Origin: Adiantum capillus-veneris
Taxonomy: Eukaryota; Streptophyta; Polypodiopsida; Polypodiales; Pteridaceae
NCBI GenBank assembly: GCA_014529385.2
Contig: CM043953.1
Location: forward strand, 71,089,372 to 71,153,371
Length of the DNA stretch: 64,000 nt
Direction: 5' to 3'
Shown: positions 43,601 to 54,340 of the stretch, in pieces
How positions within the stretch are numbered: position 1 is the stretch's first letter
How the letters are laid out: each line of letters opens with the position of its first letter
Position numbers and translations under genes: made by a program
Notes under the pieces: generated by a model
The model's database searches: none
Told to the model about the DNA's origin: nothing
The model's input: the letters and a program-made list of their open reading frames with translations, nothing else

Positions 43601-45137
43601 CTTATCCTGTGACTTCTTCTGTGGGCACTCATTTGCAAAGTGTCCTTCCTGTTCACAAATGTAGCATTTCTTGGCCTCCCTAAGGACTTTCCTTTCTTGA
43701 AAAGTTTTGCCAGAAAAATGCCTTTTTTGTCCTTGTCCTCGTTCCAAAGAAGACTTAGACTGCTTCTTGGACGTATCACCTTCTTCAGTGGAGGGCTTCT
43801 TTGTGGGAGGCTCAGAAGGCTTTGCTGCAACATTGCCCTTGGCTGAAAACTGTTTTCCCTGGGACCCTTTCTTGTGGCTATTAAATCCATCGGAATCTCC
43901 CTTCGACAGATTGGTTGCCACTCTTGCATTCTCTATCAACTGAAACATATTCATGACAGTAGTCTTTGTGCAGTAGTCCCTGATTTTCTTGGGCAATCCG
44001 CAATAGTACTTCTCAATCTGTGCGGCCCAAAACTTTTTATTGTACTCTTCCAGATTCGCACACTGTTTAGCATTCAACTCGTGCCATTCTGTCATCACAT
44101 CCACTTCAAAAGTGTTTGTCAACCATGCAGGCGCAAAAAGCTGTTTGAATTGGACCAACGTTGTTGGGGCTTGACCTTGGTTCAACAATGCAGTCCACCA
44201 TTGAAGGCATTCCCTTTCAAGAAAGTGGCAGCCTTGCGTATCTTTGAAGATTCCGTGAAGTTGCCTCCAGCATAAGCTGCATCGAACTGCTCTATAAAGG
44301 TCAAAGCCTTTAATTGGTCCTCAGTTCCTCTGAAAGTTTCAAACTTCACTCCCTGTCCACCTTCCTTGTAATCCTTAGGCTGACTCAAAGGAGACACGTT
44401 ATCATAAACAGGTGCCTGTAACAGTGGTGCTCCATGAGTGTTCATTCCAGCACTCGCATCAACTGTTTTCCCTGTCATATCTGCATTTTGTACGTATGGC
44501 TGCGAAAAACCAGCCATACCAAATTGTGTTCCAGGCACTCGAAACTGGCCATAGGCACCCTGAAAACCAGGTTGGACACCCATGTTTGCGTACATAGGGT
44601 TACCCATGCCTGTTCGCATTGTCCCAAACACATTCCCTAGCATATAACCTGTGGAAGGTCCAGCCATAGAAACACTGAACCACCTCCAAAATAACCAGGA
44701 TAAGTATTAGGTAATGGAAGGGTCTGACGCATAGCCTGTTCATTGCTACCTTGACCATTCACAAACGGTTCCTGTCCAGCTAAAGCAAGTTGCTTTGGAT
44801 CATTGGACACCGCTAGTTGCTCAACCACATGGGCTTTCCCTCGAGCATCATGAGTCCTCTGCGCATTGGAAATCTCCTTTTCCTGCAACGGCTCAGTCAT
44901 GCCCTGTGTAGGAGGCTGAAAACCCTTTGTCGGAGCCTGTAAGAATTCCTGCATTCTTGGGTTGTTAGCCAACTGCTGAAACATGTCCATGCAACAACGC
45001 AGTTGAGTTCTAAACAACCTGTCCTCTTCTTGAAGAGTTGAAGGAATTTTCTCTGTGCCATGTGAGGAAGATCCCTCTTCAGGTACTTGGTCTCTCTTCT
45101 CTGCCATATCGAGAAGCTCTGTGTTGCTTTCACCCAC
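43601..45137 (-). pseudogene. gag: Gypsy-B gag
   Basis: Starts near 45137 (MGESNTELLDMAEKRDQV), about 160 bp after the 5' LTR. The N-terminal part is Gln-rich. A frameshift near 44650 leads to a Gly/Met/Pro-rich stretch (44667-44400) and the gag core ([20 protein letters not shown]). A second frameshift near 44200 leads to the rest of the core ([11 protein letters not shown], then [15 protein letters not shown]). A basic linker precedes an intact zinc knuckle, [14 protein letters not shown] (about 43670-43630). Only two shifts in 1.5 kb suggest moderate age. Confidence 0.9.
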
Positions 45138-45299
45138 AACAATCCACGCTGCACTTTTTGAAGAAAAAGTGACTATCCCGTCGATGGAACCATATAACCG
45201 GCCCGTACAACGTAGAGGGCGGTACTATTTCAATTACCTGTTAACTTTACACAGAGCACTGAGAAGGGAAGAGAACACAGTTGCGTCCAGCGACTAGAA

Positions 45300-46828
45300 T
45301 GTCCCTGCGGACACGAGACCGACACCATGTAGGCCCCAAAGACTGGCGCCCCTTTCGGTATTTCTTTATTCAAATTAAGGTAGACGATCCGACCACTTAG
45401 CACAAGCTTTCACAAAGCTGTCCAAACCTGGCGAGGGCTGAAAACGCAGGTTTTCGACCGGATTTCGACAGCATAACGGCGCAAAAACCCCTGTAGGTCA
45501 AAAACACCTGTCTAGGACGGATTCCCTCCATATCTGGAAGCTTTTTGGTGAGCTGTCACAGAAATTCAGCGGGCTGTAATTCTCTGTTTTTCACTGCCGG
45601 GAGCCCAAAAGCCTGTACACGCTTCCCAAGGCTCTCACGAGGCTCCCCCGATGTTCCCTTGCAGTTTAGGTGTGAAACCCTAAACCTGCAGAAAAACACA
45701 GCAGGCTGTAATTCCCTGTTTCGGATCGTTTTTAGCGGAGCGAACACGCCTACGCGTGTCCCAAGGGCTCCCGCACGCAATGGGACAGTTCCCCTGTGAA
45801 TTGGACGAGTTTTCACGCGAGAAAACTCTCCAAACTCGCAATCTTTCGTGATGGAACTGTGCGTACCATTGGGGGATTAGCAATTAGCTAATCCGGTTCC
45901 TGTTCAAAAGGCTCTTGCCTTGGCAAACGCGCATAAAACCCCAGAACTGTACATAGGTCAAATGAGAAGCCCACTAGTGGGGCATAACGTACTGTACGTA
46001 GGGGAGAAAGAGAGCAGTATGTAGCGTGCGGGGCGTCACTCCCGTCACCATACTGTGCATAGAGGGCAAGGTAAGCATTCCATAGCTTCTGTACCTGCTA
46101 CAATCCACCTGAGGCTGAAAATGGCGCCCCCTTTGTTGATATGCAGCTCGTTTTTGCCTCCCAGAGTGGCAGAATCGCTCACAGGCTGACACGTCGCCCA
46201 GTTTCCGAGTTTGGGCTTTCCCTGCTAAAAATATCTCAACTGGTGCGTCAGTTGACTTGGCGGCAGAGCAATAAAATGTTCCCCTTGTCATTCCAGAGCT
46301 AATGACGCGAACACATTTTCCGATCAAAAATAGCAGTTCCCTAAATTTTAGGAGATGCTTCCATGGCGTCCCTATCGGTCTCCTGACCATCATTGAAGAC
46401 TACCATTTGACCAACATCTACAATGTGGGTTAATTTACTGGCCCCTTTCAACTTATAAAGTTGCAGTGACTTGACGAGTGGCCCAAATTCCAGTTTGGCG
46501 CACACGAGCTTCTATACTCATTAGAATCCAGTGCTAACTGGCCCGGGCAATCCCTGTCTGACCGACCTAGATCCCCGATGTGAGAAACCCATTTGGCTGC
46601 AGCCGTTTCACACTGGCCATGCAATGTCCACTTGCACCTTTTCAAGGGTTTTGGGACAAACAAGTAAAAATAAAATAAATATATTTAATACTTATTTACG
46701 GAAGGCAACAAGAAAAATACACCTCTTGGTGATAGGTGCCACGTCAGCAATTGTTCCGCGTTTCAGGGGCCGTCTTGCTGCACATTCTAGGGGTGTATCA
46801 GGTCATGCCACGTCACCGGTTTGTGACA
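45300..46828 (-). repeat. Gypsy-B 5' LTR
   Basis: About 1529 bp, TGTCCCTGCGG...GGTTTGTGACA on the plus strand. Near the left end it contains the block shared with LTR-T and LTR-C (45331-45367), here with AATAAAG in the TATA position. A ~132-bp imperfect repeat lies at about 45567-45830. The sequence just inside (45299 down) does not match the Met primer site and I do not recognise the tRNA. Confidence 0.75.
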
Positions 46829-47218
46829 AACAATCTTGCGTAGAAAGAGAGTACTAACTTGATGTTGGAGGATCAAAACAAGAGCACCTCGTGGTTTCAA
46901 ATAAAACAACAACCACAGTTGATGGAGAAGGTGTGAGCGAAGAAGAGCGTTGTTGTGTCGAAGGTGTTGCCATAGAGGAAGCTCTGCGCACGAGTCACGC
47001 GAGTATCTGCGGGTCAAGTGAAGGATTGCGCGCTCTTCTCATAGTTATATGCACTCTTGCCATGAATGCTCTACTCCTTTCCTGCCTCGAGTTTATGCGT
47101 ACCGTCTGTGACGTGTTGATGCAATGGTCGGCCTTTATCATTATTACTGATGAGATTCTCTTGATGATTTGCTTATTTATATCCAGCCGACGACCGTTAC
47201 GTGTTTTAAATTCCAGTG
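46829..47218 (-). other. Unrecognised; possible LTR or promoter, minus sense
   Basis: A minus-strand TATAAATA box (complement near 47173-47181) is followed by a leader-like, stop-containing stretch down to the gypsy-B LTR. It looks like LTR R-U5 or a promoter with leader, but no family match or ends are visible. A 111-codon plus-strand frame here (46891-47226) has no motif. Confidence 0.25.
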
Positions 47219-47484
47219 GTGCCTGATTTGAAATCCTATCCATATAGTCTACGGGTTTCTGCTGCTAGGACTGCGTTACCCTTAGTTCCATTGGTTTGCT
47301 ATATGACATATTCAAAGCCTTGCCTGAATCTGAATTTCCATCATAAAACCAGTGCCTGATCTGAAATCCTATCCATATAGTCTACTAGTTTCTGTTGCTG
47401 GGACTGCATTACCCTTAGTTCCACAGGTTTGCTATAAGACATATTCAAAGCCTTGCCTGAATCTGAATTTCTATCCTAAAACCA
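47219..47484. repeat. 133-bp tandem duplication
   Basis: Two adjacent 133-bp units, 47219-47351 and 47352-47484, both beginning GTGCCTGAT and containing GAAATCCTATCC and CAAAGCCTTGCCTGAATC. A few substitutions separate them. Confidence 0.9.
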
Positions 47485-47725
47485 GTTCAGACATTTGTTC
47501 AGGTTTACCCAATCTAAAACTGAAAAGTTTTGGTTATCAACAGTTTGATGGTTTATACTTCAGCCATTGTCTCGTGGACATCTCCACTGCTCTGTTCTGA
47601 TCCGCTATTGGAATACGTCTGAACTTGGTACTTGTTTTCCAGAGCCCGACACTGGTCCTCACACTGGTTGCTTGAAGTTCTACCAACCCTCCATCCTCAG
47701 ACAGTTGAGGTTCTTCCAGGAGCCC

Positions 47726-48130
47726 CTAATCACAACCATCTTCACTATTGTCATTCGTACTGCACTGGTCTAGCACCCTTCTTTCCTTTGTGACGAGTAC
47801 ATTTCCTTTCTTCTGAAACATCATTACCTCCTCTGTAATGAGTGTCTCCATCTGCTCGGAAATTACCTTCACCCGTGGAGCTGGTGTATCCTCCATCATG
47901 CAATACGAGAGACAGGCTTCAAGCATTGTGATCTTGGTAATGTCTTCAAAAACATCATACAGTCTTGGAACATAAAGTTCCTGGTTGAGATCAAATTTAC
48001 TAGGCTGAAACTAAACTAGAGACCAGTCGAATTCCCTATTGCTAATGTATGCCTCCCTCAATTTAAGATCAGTCATAACAGACGAGAAAGGTGACCAATC
48101 CTCATCTAGTTGTGGAACATTTATTTCTAC
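47726..48130 (-). pseudogene. Unrecognised coding-like remnant (minus)
   Basis: A minus-strand frame open except for one TAG near 48010. It reads as a plausible protein (LKLREAYISNREFDWSLV, then ELYVPRLYDVFEDITKIT and CLSYCMMEDTPAPRV). I do not recognise it. It lies downstream of the D0 integrase relic and could be part of D0 or an unrelated element. The flanking 47485-47725 shows nothing. Confidence 0.25.
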
Positions 48131-48399
48131 CATCTACACTTGCTCATGAAAATTCTTTGAATCATGCTTATTTTTTAACCCGAATCAGAATCAGTTAATG
48201 ATTCACATGATGATTTGGATAATTTAAAGAATTCCATTTGAATCTGGATATCTTCATCCAATTGGTGTTGGACTTGTGTCCCAATATCTTCCAAAGTCTG
48301 AAGATTAAGTATGGACAATCCTCAGTATTAGAAACCTTGTGACGTCTCTTTTGACAATGATCACACCTCTTGCCTGGTTGAATATTCCAGATCACGGAT

Positions 48400-48720
48400 T
48401 GCTGCCACCATTCCTTGACAGCACATAAAGACGGTGACAAAAATACAAGAGACCATCACAAATGAGAGACTCGCACAATGCATACTGACTAATCATGCAA
48501 ACAAAAAATACTTCCAAAATGGGTACTGTGGACCTCGACTCAAGAGCCAAGATTGGTCATGTGTGATTGTATCTGCAATTGGGTTAGCTTCACTAGGAAT
48601 ACAATCAATCAAACCACCAAGTTGCTCACAAGACTGGAACCATCTAGCTTGACAGTCACTCCAAGGTGTATTCGGTATAGACTGGAGCTACTTGAAGGCG
48701 TAATCATCCTTACGAACAAT
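48400..48720 (-). pseudogene. pol: Gypsy-D0 RNase H end and integrase start relic
   Basis: Reading down from 48700, the minus strand gives PWSDCQARWFQSCEQLGGLI and NPIADTITH, matching the D1 RNase H end (WSDRQARWSQFFEQFGGLI). Near 48470-48405 it gives LICDGLLYFCHRLYVL, matching the D1 integrase lead-in (LIRDGLLYFRQRLCVL). Stops and a deletion removing RT separate it from the D0 protease at 48940-49207. Confidence 0.75.
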
Positions 48721-48939
48721 CGAATCTCTATCTTGCACAAAATGCGTGCAGTGCATAGGAGAACGACTAGGAGAACGAACGATTGATAGAGGTTCCTTTT
48801 CATGCAATGACTGATTCTTTTTTGGACTGTGGGACTGTGTACTAAGAGAGACTATGTGTTTTATCCTCTTCTAAAACATGAGAGTGAGAGATTAATGACA
48901 CAGACGGAATGTTCTTGTCTCAACGAAGAACCAGGGAAG

Positions 48940-49207
48940 CGACACCTTCGACTGTGAGAGAGAGAGTGTTTTCTTGCCAACTAACTTGTGGATTATAATC
49001 CTTAAACCACTTGATGCCAAAAATCATATCATACATATCCTATGAGAGGAGAAACCACAAACTTACAACGAAAACCGACATTTAGAACTAAGAGTGTCAC
49101 ATTAGTACATTCATGCGTGGAGTAGTACATGCCAGGAGCAAATCCAGAGATCACAACGGGATCTATTGGAAGAGCTTCTAAACGTGCGCTCTTCACAAGA
49201 GAGTCAC
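48940..49207 (-). pseudogene. pol: Gypsy-D0 protease, 3' part
   Basis: The minus strand reads SLVKSARLEALPIDPVVISG, FAPGMYYSTHEC and KFVVSPL. This is the same protease region as D1 and D2 but more diverged. It continues across the D1 insertion: the preceding part of the domain lies at 57051 and above. Confidence 0.9.
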
Positions 49208-49508
49208 TGTCACGTGACACATCCAAACCTATGTGTCCGTGGACAAGCTACAGCATAACAAAGGTTCCGTCAGTCCAGTCAGTCTAGATTAGAAGTGATC
49301 TGGCACTTTTGTGAGTCTATTCGTAGACCGTGCATGCCCAGCCACTTAGTGTAGATGCATATCCTCTGGTTGCACACAGCATGATTATAAGCTTTTCCAT
49401 CAGAATCCTTCAGGGGAATTTTCCAGTGCATTTAGCCTATTTTTGACATTTTTCACTTATTAATTTAAGTGACTTTAGTTGGAAAGTAGGTAGGGCAAAT
49501 GGGGTAAG

Positions 49509-49515
49509 ATATAAG
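49509..49515 (+). promoter_or_regulatory. TATA box of D1 5' LTR
   Basis: ATATAAGCAAACC here; the other three D-family LTRs have TATATAAGCAAACC at the same place (56283, 57897, 62503). Confidence 0.65.
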
Positions 49516-50051
49516 CAAACCAAGCTTAGCACTATTTGGTAGATGAGCAAGGAGAAAACAGGCCTTTGGCGACAGGTTGCCCCTTCTCTCTCAGCAAGAC
49601 TCCCCAACCACTTGGGCGATTTCCCTCCTGCAGGCTCCCTAGCGTTTTGCCTCACCGTCACTTGGCATTTTCAACAGACACACCATCACCAAGTACCAGC
49701 AGTCACCATAGCCTAGCGTTTCCAGATTCCCCATCGCCCAGCATACCTTAGCGTTTTCAGCACCAAAACGCAGCAGCAGAAATCAGCGTTCTCAGCACCA
49801 AGATGCAGCAGAAAATCAGCGTTTTCAACAGGCCAAATCAGCGTTTTTTTCAGCAGCAGAAATCAGCCCCGAATTCAGCATTTTGAATCGCAGCAGATTT
49901 CAGCCTTGAGCGTTTTCGGACAGCAGATACATACTTTCAGTTTTCAGCCCTAGCGTCGGCCTCGTCACCCCCGTCGACGACACCGACATAGTCTAGACTT
50001 GCATCAGTCACATGCATCATCATTGTACCAGTTTGTGCAATCAATAGTAGA

Positions 50052-50073
50052 CCACTCTCGCCGACGAGAGTGG
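50052..50073 (+). promoter_or_regulatory. Conserved leader hairpin (D1 5' LTR)
   Basis: A perfect 9-bp stem, CCACTCTCG with CGAGAGTGG, and a 4-base loop, about 225 bp before the LTR end. The same hairpin occurs in all four D-family LTRs (56793, 58535, 63131). It would lie in the RNA leader if transcription starts near the TATA box. Confidence 0.6.
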
Positions 50074-50299
50074 GAACTTCGGAGGAGGGTACAACGTCTC
50101 TGGTGTCGTATCTCTCTTCTCTCTCTATCTCACTCTCATACACTTGCACGCACAGTGTCCACTCACTTTGTTCGTGATCATTGCACTCTCTCATTAAAGA
50201 CGGAAGGCTCTCCCTTCATAAGAACAAAAAGGAACCTTGAGCACATTATGGAGCACTCATCTTGAGAAAGAACAACATTCATTCCGTTGCACCTTACAT

Positions 50300-50317
50300 T
50301 GGTATCAAAGATTTGGC
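50300..50317 (+). other. Gypsy-D1 primer binding site
   Basis: TGGTATCAAAGATTTGG follows the LTR after one T. D2 has TGGTATCAGAGCTTTGG at the same place, so D1 carries changes from the Met-tRNA complement. The leader 50318-50709 holds no gene. Confidence 0.85.
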
Positions 50318-50709
50318 AGTGTTCTGTATCACTCAAGGAAAGAACCACAAGAATCACAAGAATTTTTTTGCTTGTTGCAATCGCACGAACCCAAGTTCGC
50401 TCGAGCGTGTCGATTCCTCATCGTGTTTTTGAAGAGTGACAGGAATCCCAAGAAAGAAGGGCTTGTCCAGCCTCCCCTTGTGCCTCTTTTCACTCATTGA
50501 GAGCGGACCGTGCACTTAGCGGCCGGCCAATCGACGTGAGGTGGGAAAAAGCAACCTTGGTGTGAGCGCAAGGCCGCCAAGGGGTGCGCCCGCGGAAAAG
50601 AGTAGAACTCGGGTGAAGAGAAGATCCTTCTCAAACACAGATTGCAAGCGAAAGAAAAACCTCAAGAACCCAAGTTCCTCGTGAACTTAAGAACCAAAAA
50701 TCATAGTCC

Positions 50710-52440
50710 ATGGTCATCACCCGAAGCGGAATGGATACTTCGCATACAGGTAATGAGCATGAGAGAGGCGACGAAGAGTTCTCCCCACCAAGAGATTTTT
50801 CCGACCCTCCCCCTTCTCCATCTACGCCACGAGTTGTACCAACTTCCATGGAGGCGATGGTCAAGTCGATGTTGGACATGATGGCCCAACAACAAGAACC
50901 GAATCGCGAAGCAAATCGCGAAGCGACTCGCCTTGCACTAGCACAACAAGAAGCGAATCGAATTGCGTTGGCACAACAAGAAGCGACTCGCATTCCTTTG
51001 GAACGTGAGCACGAAGAACGAAATGAAAGAAATGCAATAAAACAAGAAGCGACTCGCATTACTTTAGAACACGAGCGCGATGAACGAAACGAAAGAAAAG
51101 CACAAAGAAAGGAGGAACGGGAGGCTCAAAGAGCGGCCTTGGAGGTCGAGTGTGAGACTCAAAGAGACCTCCGCACTCAAGAATTGGTTCGACAAGTACT
51201 TGCCTCGAAGTCCGAACCAGCCAAAGATCGTGGGAGTTCCCTCAAGTGGCGCAAGTCACGATGCGGACTCCAACAATCCAGTCACAGAGAAGTTGACTTT
51301 CAGTAAGTATGATATTAAGATGGATGCTACGGTTATTCATTCTTGGTTACATCAATTTAATGCTTATTTTGCAACAACTAAGAAGACAGGGAATAGCAAG
51401 GTTTTGACGACAGCTATGTACCTTGCCAATGATGCCATCAATCGGTACCACGCATGGCAAGAGACACAATTAGCCGCGCACCTAGAGGAAGCCAACAAAT
51501 TCACGCGCCTTTCCTTCAATTGGGCTGATTTCCAAGACAAGCTCAAGGAGCGGTTTATGTCGCCTCAGTACCTCACACGATTGAAGAACGATTGGCGCGC
51601 TCTCAAGCAAAATGGTATGCCGGTTATGTCTTTCTCTAATCGTGTTTTACAGTTGGGCACTCAATTACGCAAATCGGATTCGGAGCGCAGCGAGGCATTC
51701 CTTTATGGATTGGACGAGTATATCAAGTATGATGTTGAGGTACTTGATCCAATCGATCTCAACAAGGCGGTAGCGATTTCTCTCGCACACGAGATGAAGC
51801 ACAACAAGGGAAAGCCTAAGGAAAACAAAACTTCTCAAGAAACCCCTCACAATTCTCAGAACACGCAGAATAGTAAGAATGGTAAGAATGGTAACTCTTC
51901 TAGCCCTTCTTCCTCTAATTCCTCGGAAAAGAACTCTAACAATGAATCTAAGGGTAAAGCTAAAGCACCTGCAAAACCTAAGCCAACCCCATATGAAAAA
52001 GTTGCACAAGGAATTGTAGGAGGATATATCACGGCTGAAGAACAAGTGATTTATGCTAAGAAAGATAGATGTTATCAATATCACATCAAGGGTCACATTA
52101 AGAAGGCTTGTGCTAAGACCCCGGGGCGGTCACTTATCAAAAGCTTCCTATATCACGTACGTTCAAGAGGTTATTAATAATACCTCAATATACATACTAT
52201 ATTTACACTACGTGCCTATTTAAAAAACCCCCACCCCCCTTTGTATGTATACATTTTGATACATTTTGATCCTTTAATAATCCTCTCCGGTTAACTCACG
52301 TGATAGCATACACATTCTAAAAAGTGACCGCCCCGGGGCTAAGACAGCCCTACCTAAAGAACCAAAGGCACCCACAGCAACCACAAGCACCTTACAGAAT
52401 CAAGCTGAATCTTCTCATGTCTCTGAAACACACATTGATG
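50710..52440 (+). pseudogene. gag: Gypsy-D1 gag
   Basis: The start at 50710 (MVITRSGMDTSHTG) matches the D2 start. Residues ~55-165 form a charged helical region of repeated (A)QQEA(N/T)R and ER(D/E)ER units, longer than in D2. An extra C near 51240 shifts the frame. The gag core follows in the new frame: KYDIKMDATVIHSWLHQFNA, FNWADFQDKLKERF, LGTQLRKSDSE. A Ser/Asn-rich linker leads to the zinc knuckle CYQYHIKGHIKKAC (about 52070-52111), whose second Cys is Tyr. MITE-2 is inserted at 52120; the frame continues after it from 52346 into protease, showing gag and pol were one frame. Confidence 0.9.
52120..52337. mobile_element. MITE-2, hAT-like, 218 bp, inside D1 gag-pol
   Basis: Perfect 16-bp terminal inverted repeats (CCCGGGGCGGTCACTT and complement at 52322-52337), flanked by a perfect 8-bp TSD, GCTAAGAC, at 52112-52119 and 52338-52345. 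The AT-rich interior has no coding capacity. It interrupts the D1 reading frame just after the zinc knuckle; D2 lacks it. Homologous to MITE-1 at 3819. Confidence 0.95.
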
Positions 52441-54340
52441 AGTCTCTCATGAAGTGTTATGTTCATGTAAACGGTCAGCGTTTTATCATATTGTTTGATC
52501 CAGGTAGTAGGCATGATGCGATCAGTCCCTCTCTTGTTGTGAGAGCCCGCCTAGAGGTTAGTCAGAAATCTCCTCTCGAGGTTTCTGGCTTCGCTCCCGG
52601 TATGGACTCTCTTATCACGAAAGAGTGCCTTGATGCATTGTTTACCGTTCAACAAGCTACTTTCCGTCGGAAATTTCTTGTGTCTCCTCTCTCACGATGT
52701 GATATGATGTTGGGCATAAGATGGTTTCGTAAGCATAACCCTCTCATTGATTGGGAGGCTAACACTCTCACATTAAATGCCAAAATTGACTCCCCCTTCA
52801 TCATTCGTGCTGAGGAGGGCTTGCATTCTTTGCCTATCATCTCTCATGTGCAGGTAAAGCGTGAATTATGACGAGGAGCACAAGCGGCATTCATCTATGC
52901 TGCTCCAGTTTCCCAGAGCATTCAGGCTCCACCTAAGTATTCTGATTTGCTTACGAAGTTTAAACATCTCTTTCTACAGGATGATCTTCCACCTCGTCTC
53001 CCACCCGAGCGGCCGGAGGACCATTGCATCGAGCTTATGGAGGGGGCACAGCCTGTTAGTAAGGCTCCTTATCGTTTGAACAAGACACAGGAGGAAGAGT
53101 TAGAGCGACAACTCACGGAGTTGGTGGCTAGAGGATTCATATGTCCTAATGTAAGTCCTTTTGCTGCTCCTATTTTGTTTGTTCGCAAGAAGGATGGTTC
53201 GTCTCGTTTGTGTGTTGATTACAGGGCATTAAACAAGATGACCGTCAAGAACAAGTTTCCGATGCCTCGCATTGAGTATATCCTCGATAGGCTCAATGGG
53301 ACAAAGGTTTTCAACAAGGTCGATCTCAAAAGTGGATACCATCAGGTACGTGTATTCAAAGGCGACATTTTCAAAACCGCTTTTCGCACCGAGCGAGGGC
53401 AATGGGAGTATATTGTTATGCCTTTTGGCTTGACAGGTGCCGTGGGTACATTTAATCGTCTCATGGTAGGTCGTTTCGGCGATATGATCAATGTATGTGT
53501 GTTCATCTTTTTGGATGATATTCTCATTTTTTCTGCATCGTAGGAACAACATGAAAGAGATGTCGAAAGGATACTAACCCGTTTGGATGAGTGTCAGTTG
53601 TACATTGCAGCTAAGAAGTCTGAATTTTTTCTTACGAAAGTCACTTATCTGGGTTATATCATTTCTGCAGAAGGCGTCAAGCTAGATCCCGCAAAGGTGG
53701 AACAGGTTCGTAATTGGGATTTGCCCAAAACTACATATGATGTGCGTTCTTTTCTTGGTTTATGTCAATCATATAGTTTGCACATAGAGAATTTTGCACG
53801 CATTGCTGCACCTATGACTGATGTTTTGAAAGGGGTAAAGACTCGTCGTCATCGCGTAGACTTGCCCAAGGCAACCATTGAGGCTTTCGCAGCTCTCAAG
53901 GTTGCGGTGACAGAAGCACCGTGTCTTATCCTTGCCTCTTGGGATGATCCCTTTGAGGTATGGACAGATGCGAGCAATGTCGCCATGGGCGCTGTGCTTC
54001 AGCAGCATGGTCGTCCTGTAGCTTTCCTTAACCGGAAGCTCAATAGTGCGGAAAAGAATTATTCAGTTTATGATAAAGAACTTTTGTCTGTCATTCACTC
54101 TCTTAAGTATTGGAAGCATTTTCTTTATGGTAGAGAGTTTACGGTTCGCATGGATCATCAAGCCCTCAAGTGGCTACAATCTATGCCTAGTGCACATTGG
54201 AGTGATCGCCAAGCACGGTGGTCACAATTTTTTGAGCAATTTGGAGGTTTGATTGAGTATGTGCCTGGAAAAGCTAACCCTGTTGCAGATGCGTTGAGTC
54301 ACAAAGGCAGATTTTGGCTCTTGAGTCAAGATCCACATTT
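52441..54340 (+). pseudogene. pol: Gypsy-D1 protease, RT and RNase H
   Basis: One frame with two nonsense codons (TGA at 52869-52871 after protease, TAG at 53541-53543 in RT). The protease has FIILFDPGSRHDAISPSL (Asp-Pro-Gly) and CDMMLGIRWFRKHNP. The RT has SPFAAPILFVRKKDGSSRL, YRALNKMTVKNKFPMP, LKSGYHQVRV, MPFGL and the catalytic FIFLDDILIFS. The RNase H has EVWTDASNVAMGAVLQ, YDKELLSVIHSLKYWKHF and NPVADALSH. A one-base shift near 54310-54350 separates it from integrase. Confidence 0.95.

Larger units (their letters stand above)
40188..46828 (-). mobile_element. Gypsy-B, degraded Ty3/gypsy element (minus)
   Basis: Order on the minus strand: 5' LTR (45300-46828), gag, protease, RT start, [solo LTR-C replacing RT end, RNase H and integrase start], integrase, polypurine tract, and the first ~93 bp of the 3' LTR. 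No TSD can be checked because the 3' LTR is truncated. Confidence 0.9.
49208..50298 (+). repeat. Gypsy-D1 5' LTR
   Basis: 1091 bp. It begins with the perfect palindrome TGTCACGTGACA, which contains a CACGTG G-box, and ends CCTTACA. TATA-like ATATAAG is at 49509-49515. The downstream part is filled with AGCGTTTT motifs. A leader hairpin lies at 50052-50073. Confidence 0.95.

Noticed and set aside
45331..45367. TGGCGCC read as a retroviral Lys/Pro-type primer binding site
   Set aside because: The block lies inside LTRs, not just after an LTR end, and on the opposite strand from the element's sense; a core-promoter role fits better.
50000..50270. Short plus-strand frames at 49999-50265 and their near-copies in the other D LTRs
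   Set aside because: They lie within LTR R/U5 and recur only because the LTRs are repeats; no domain.
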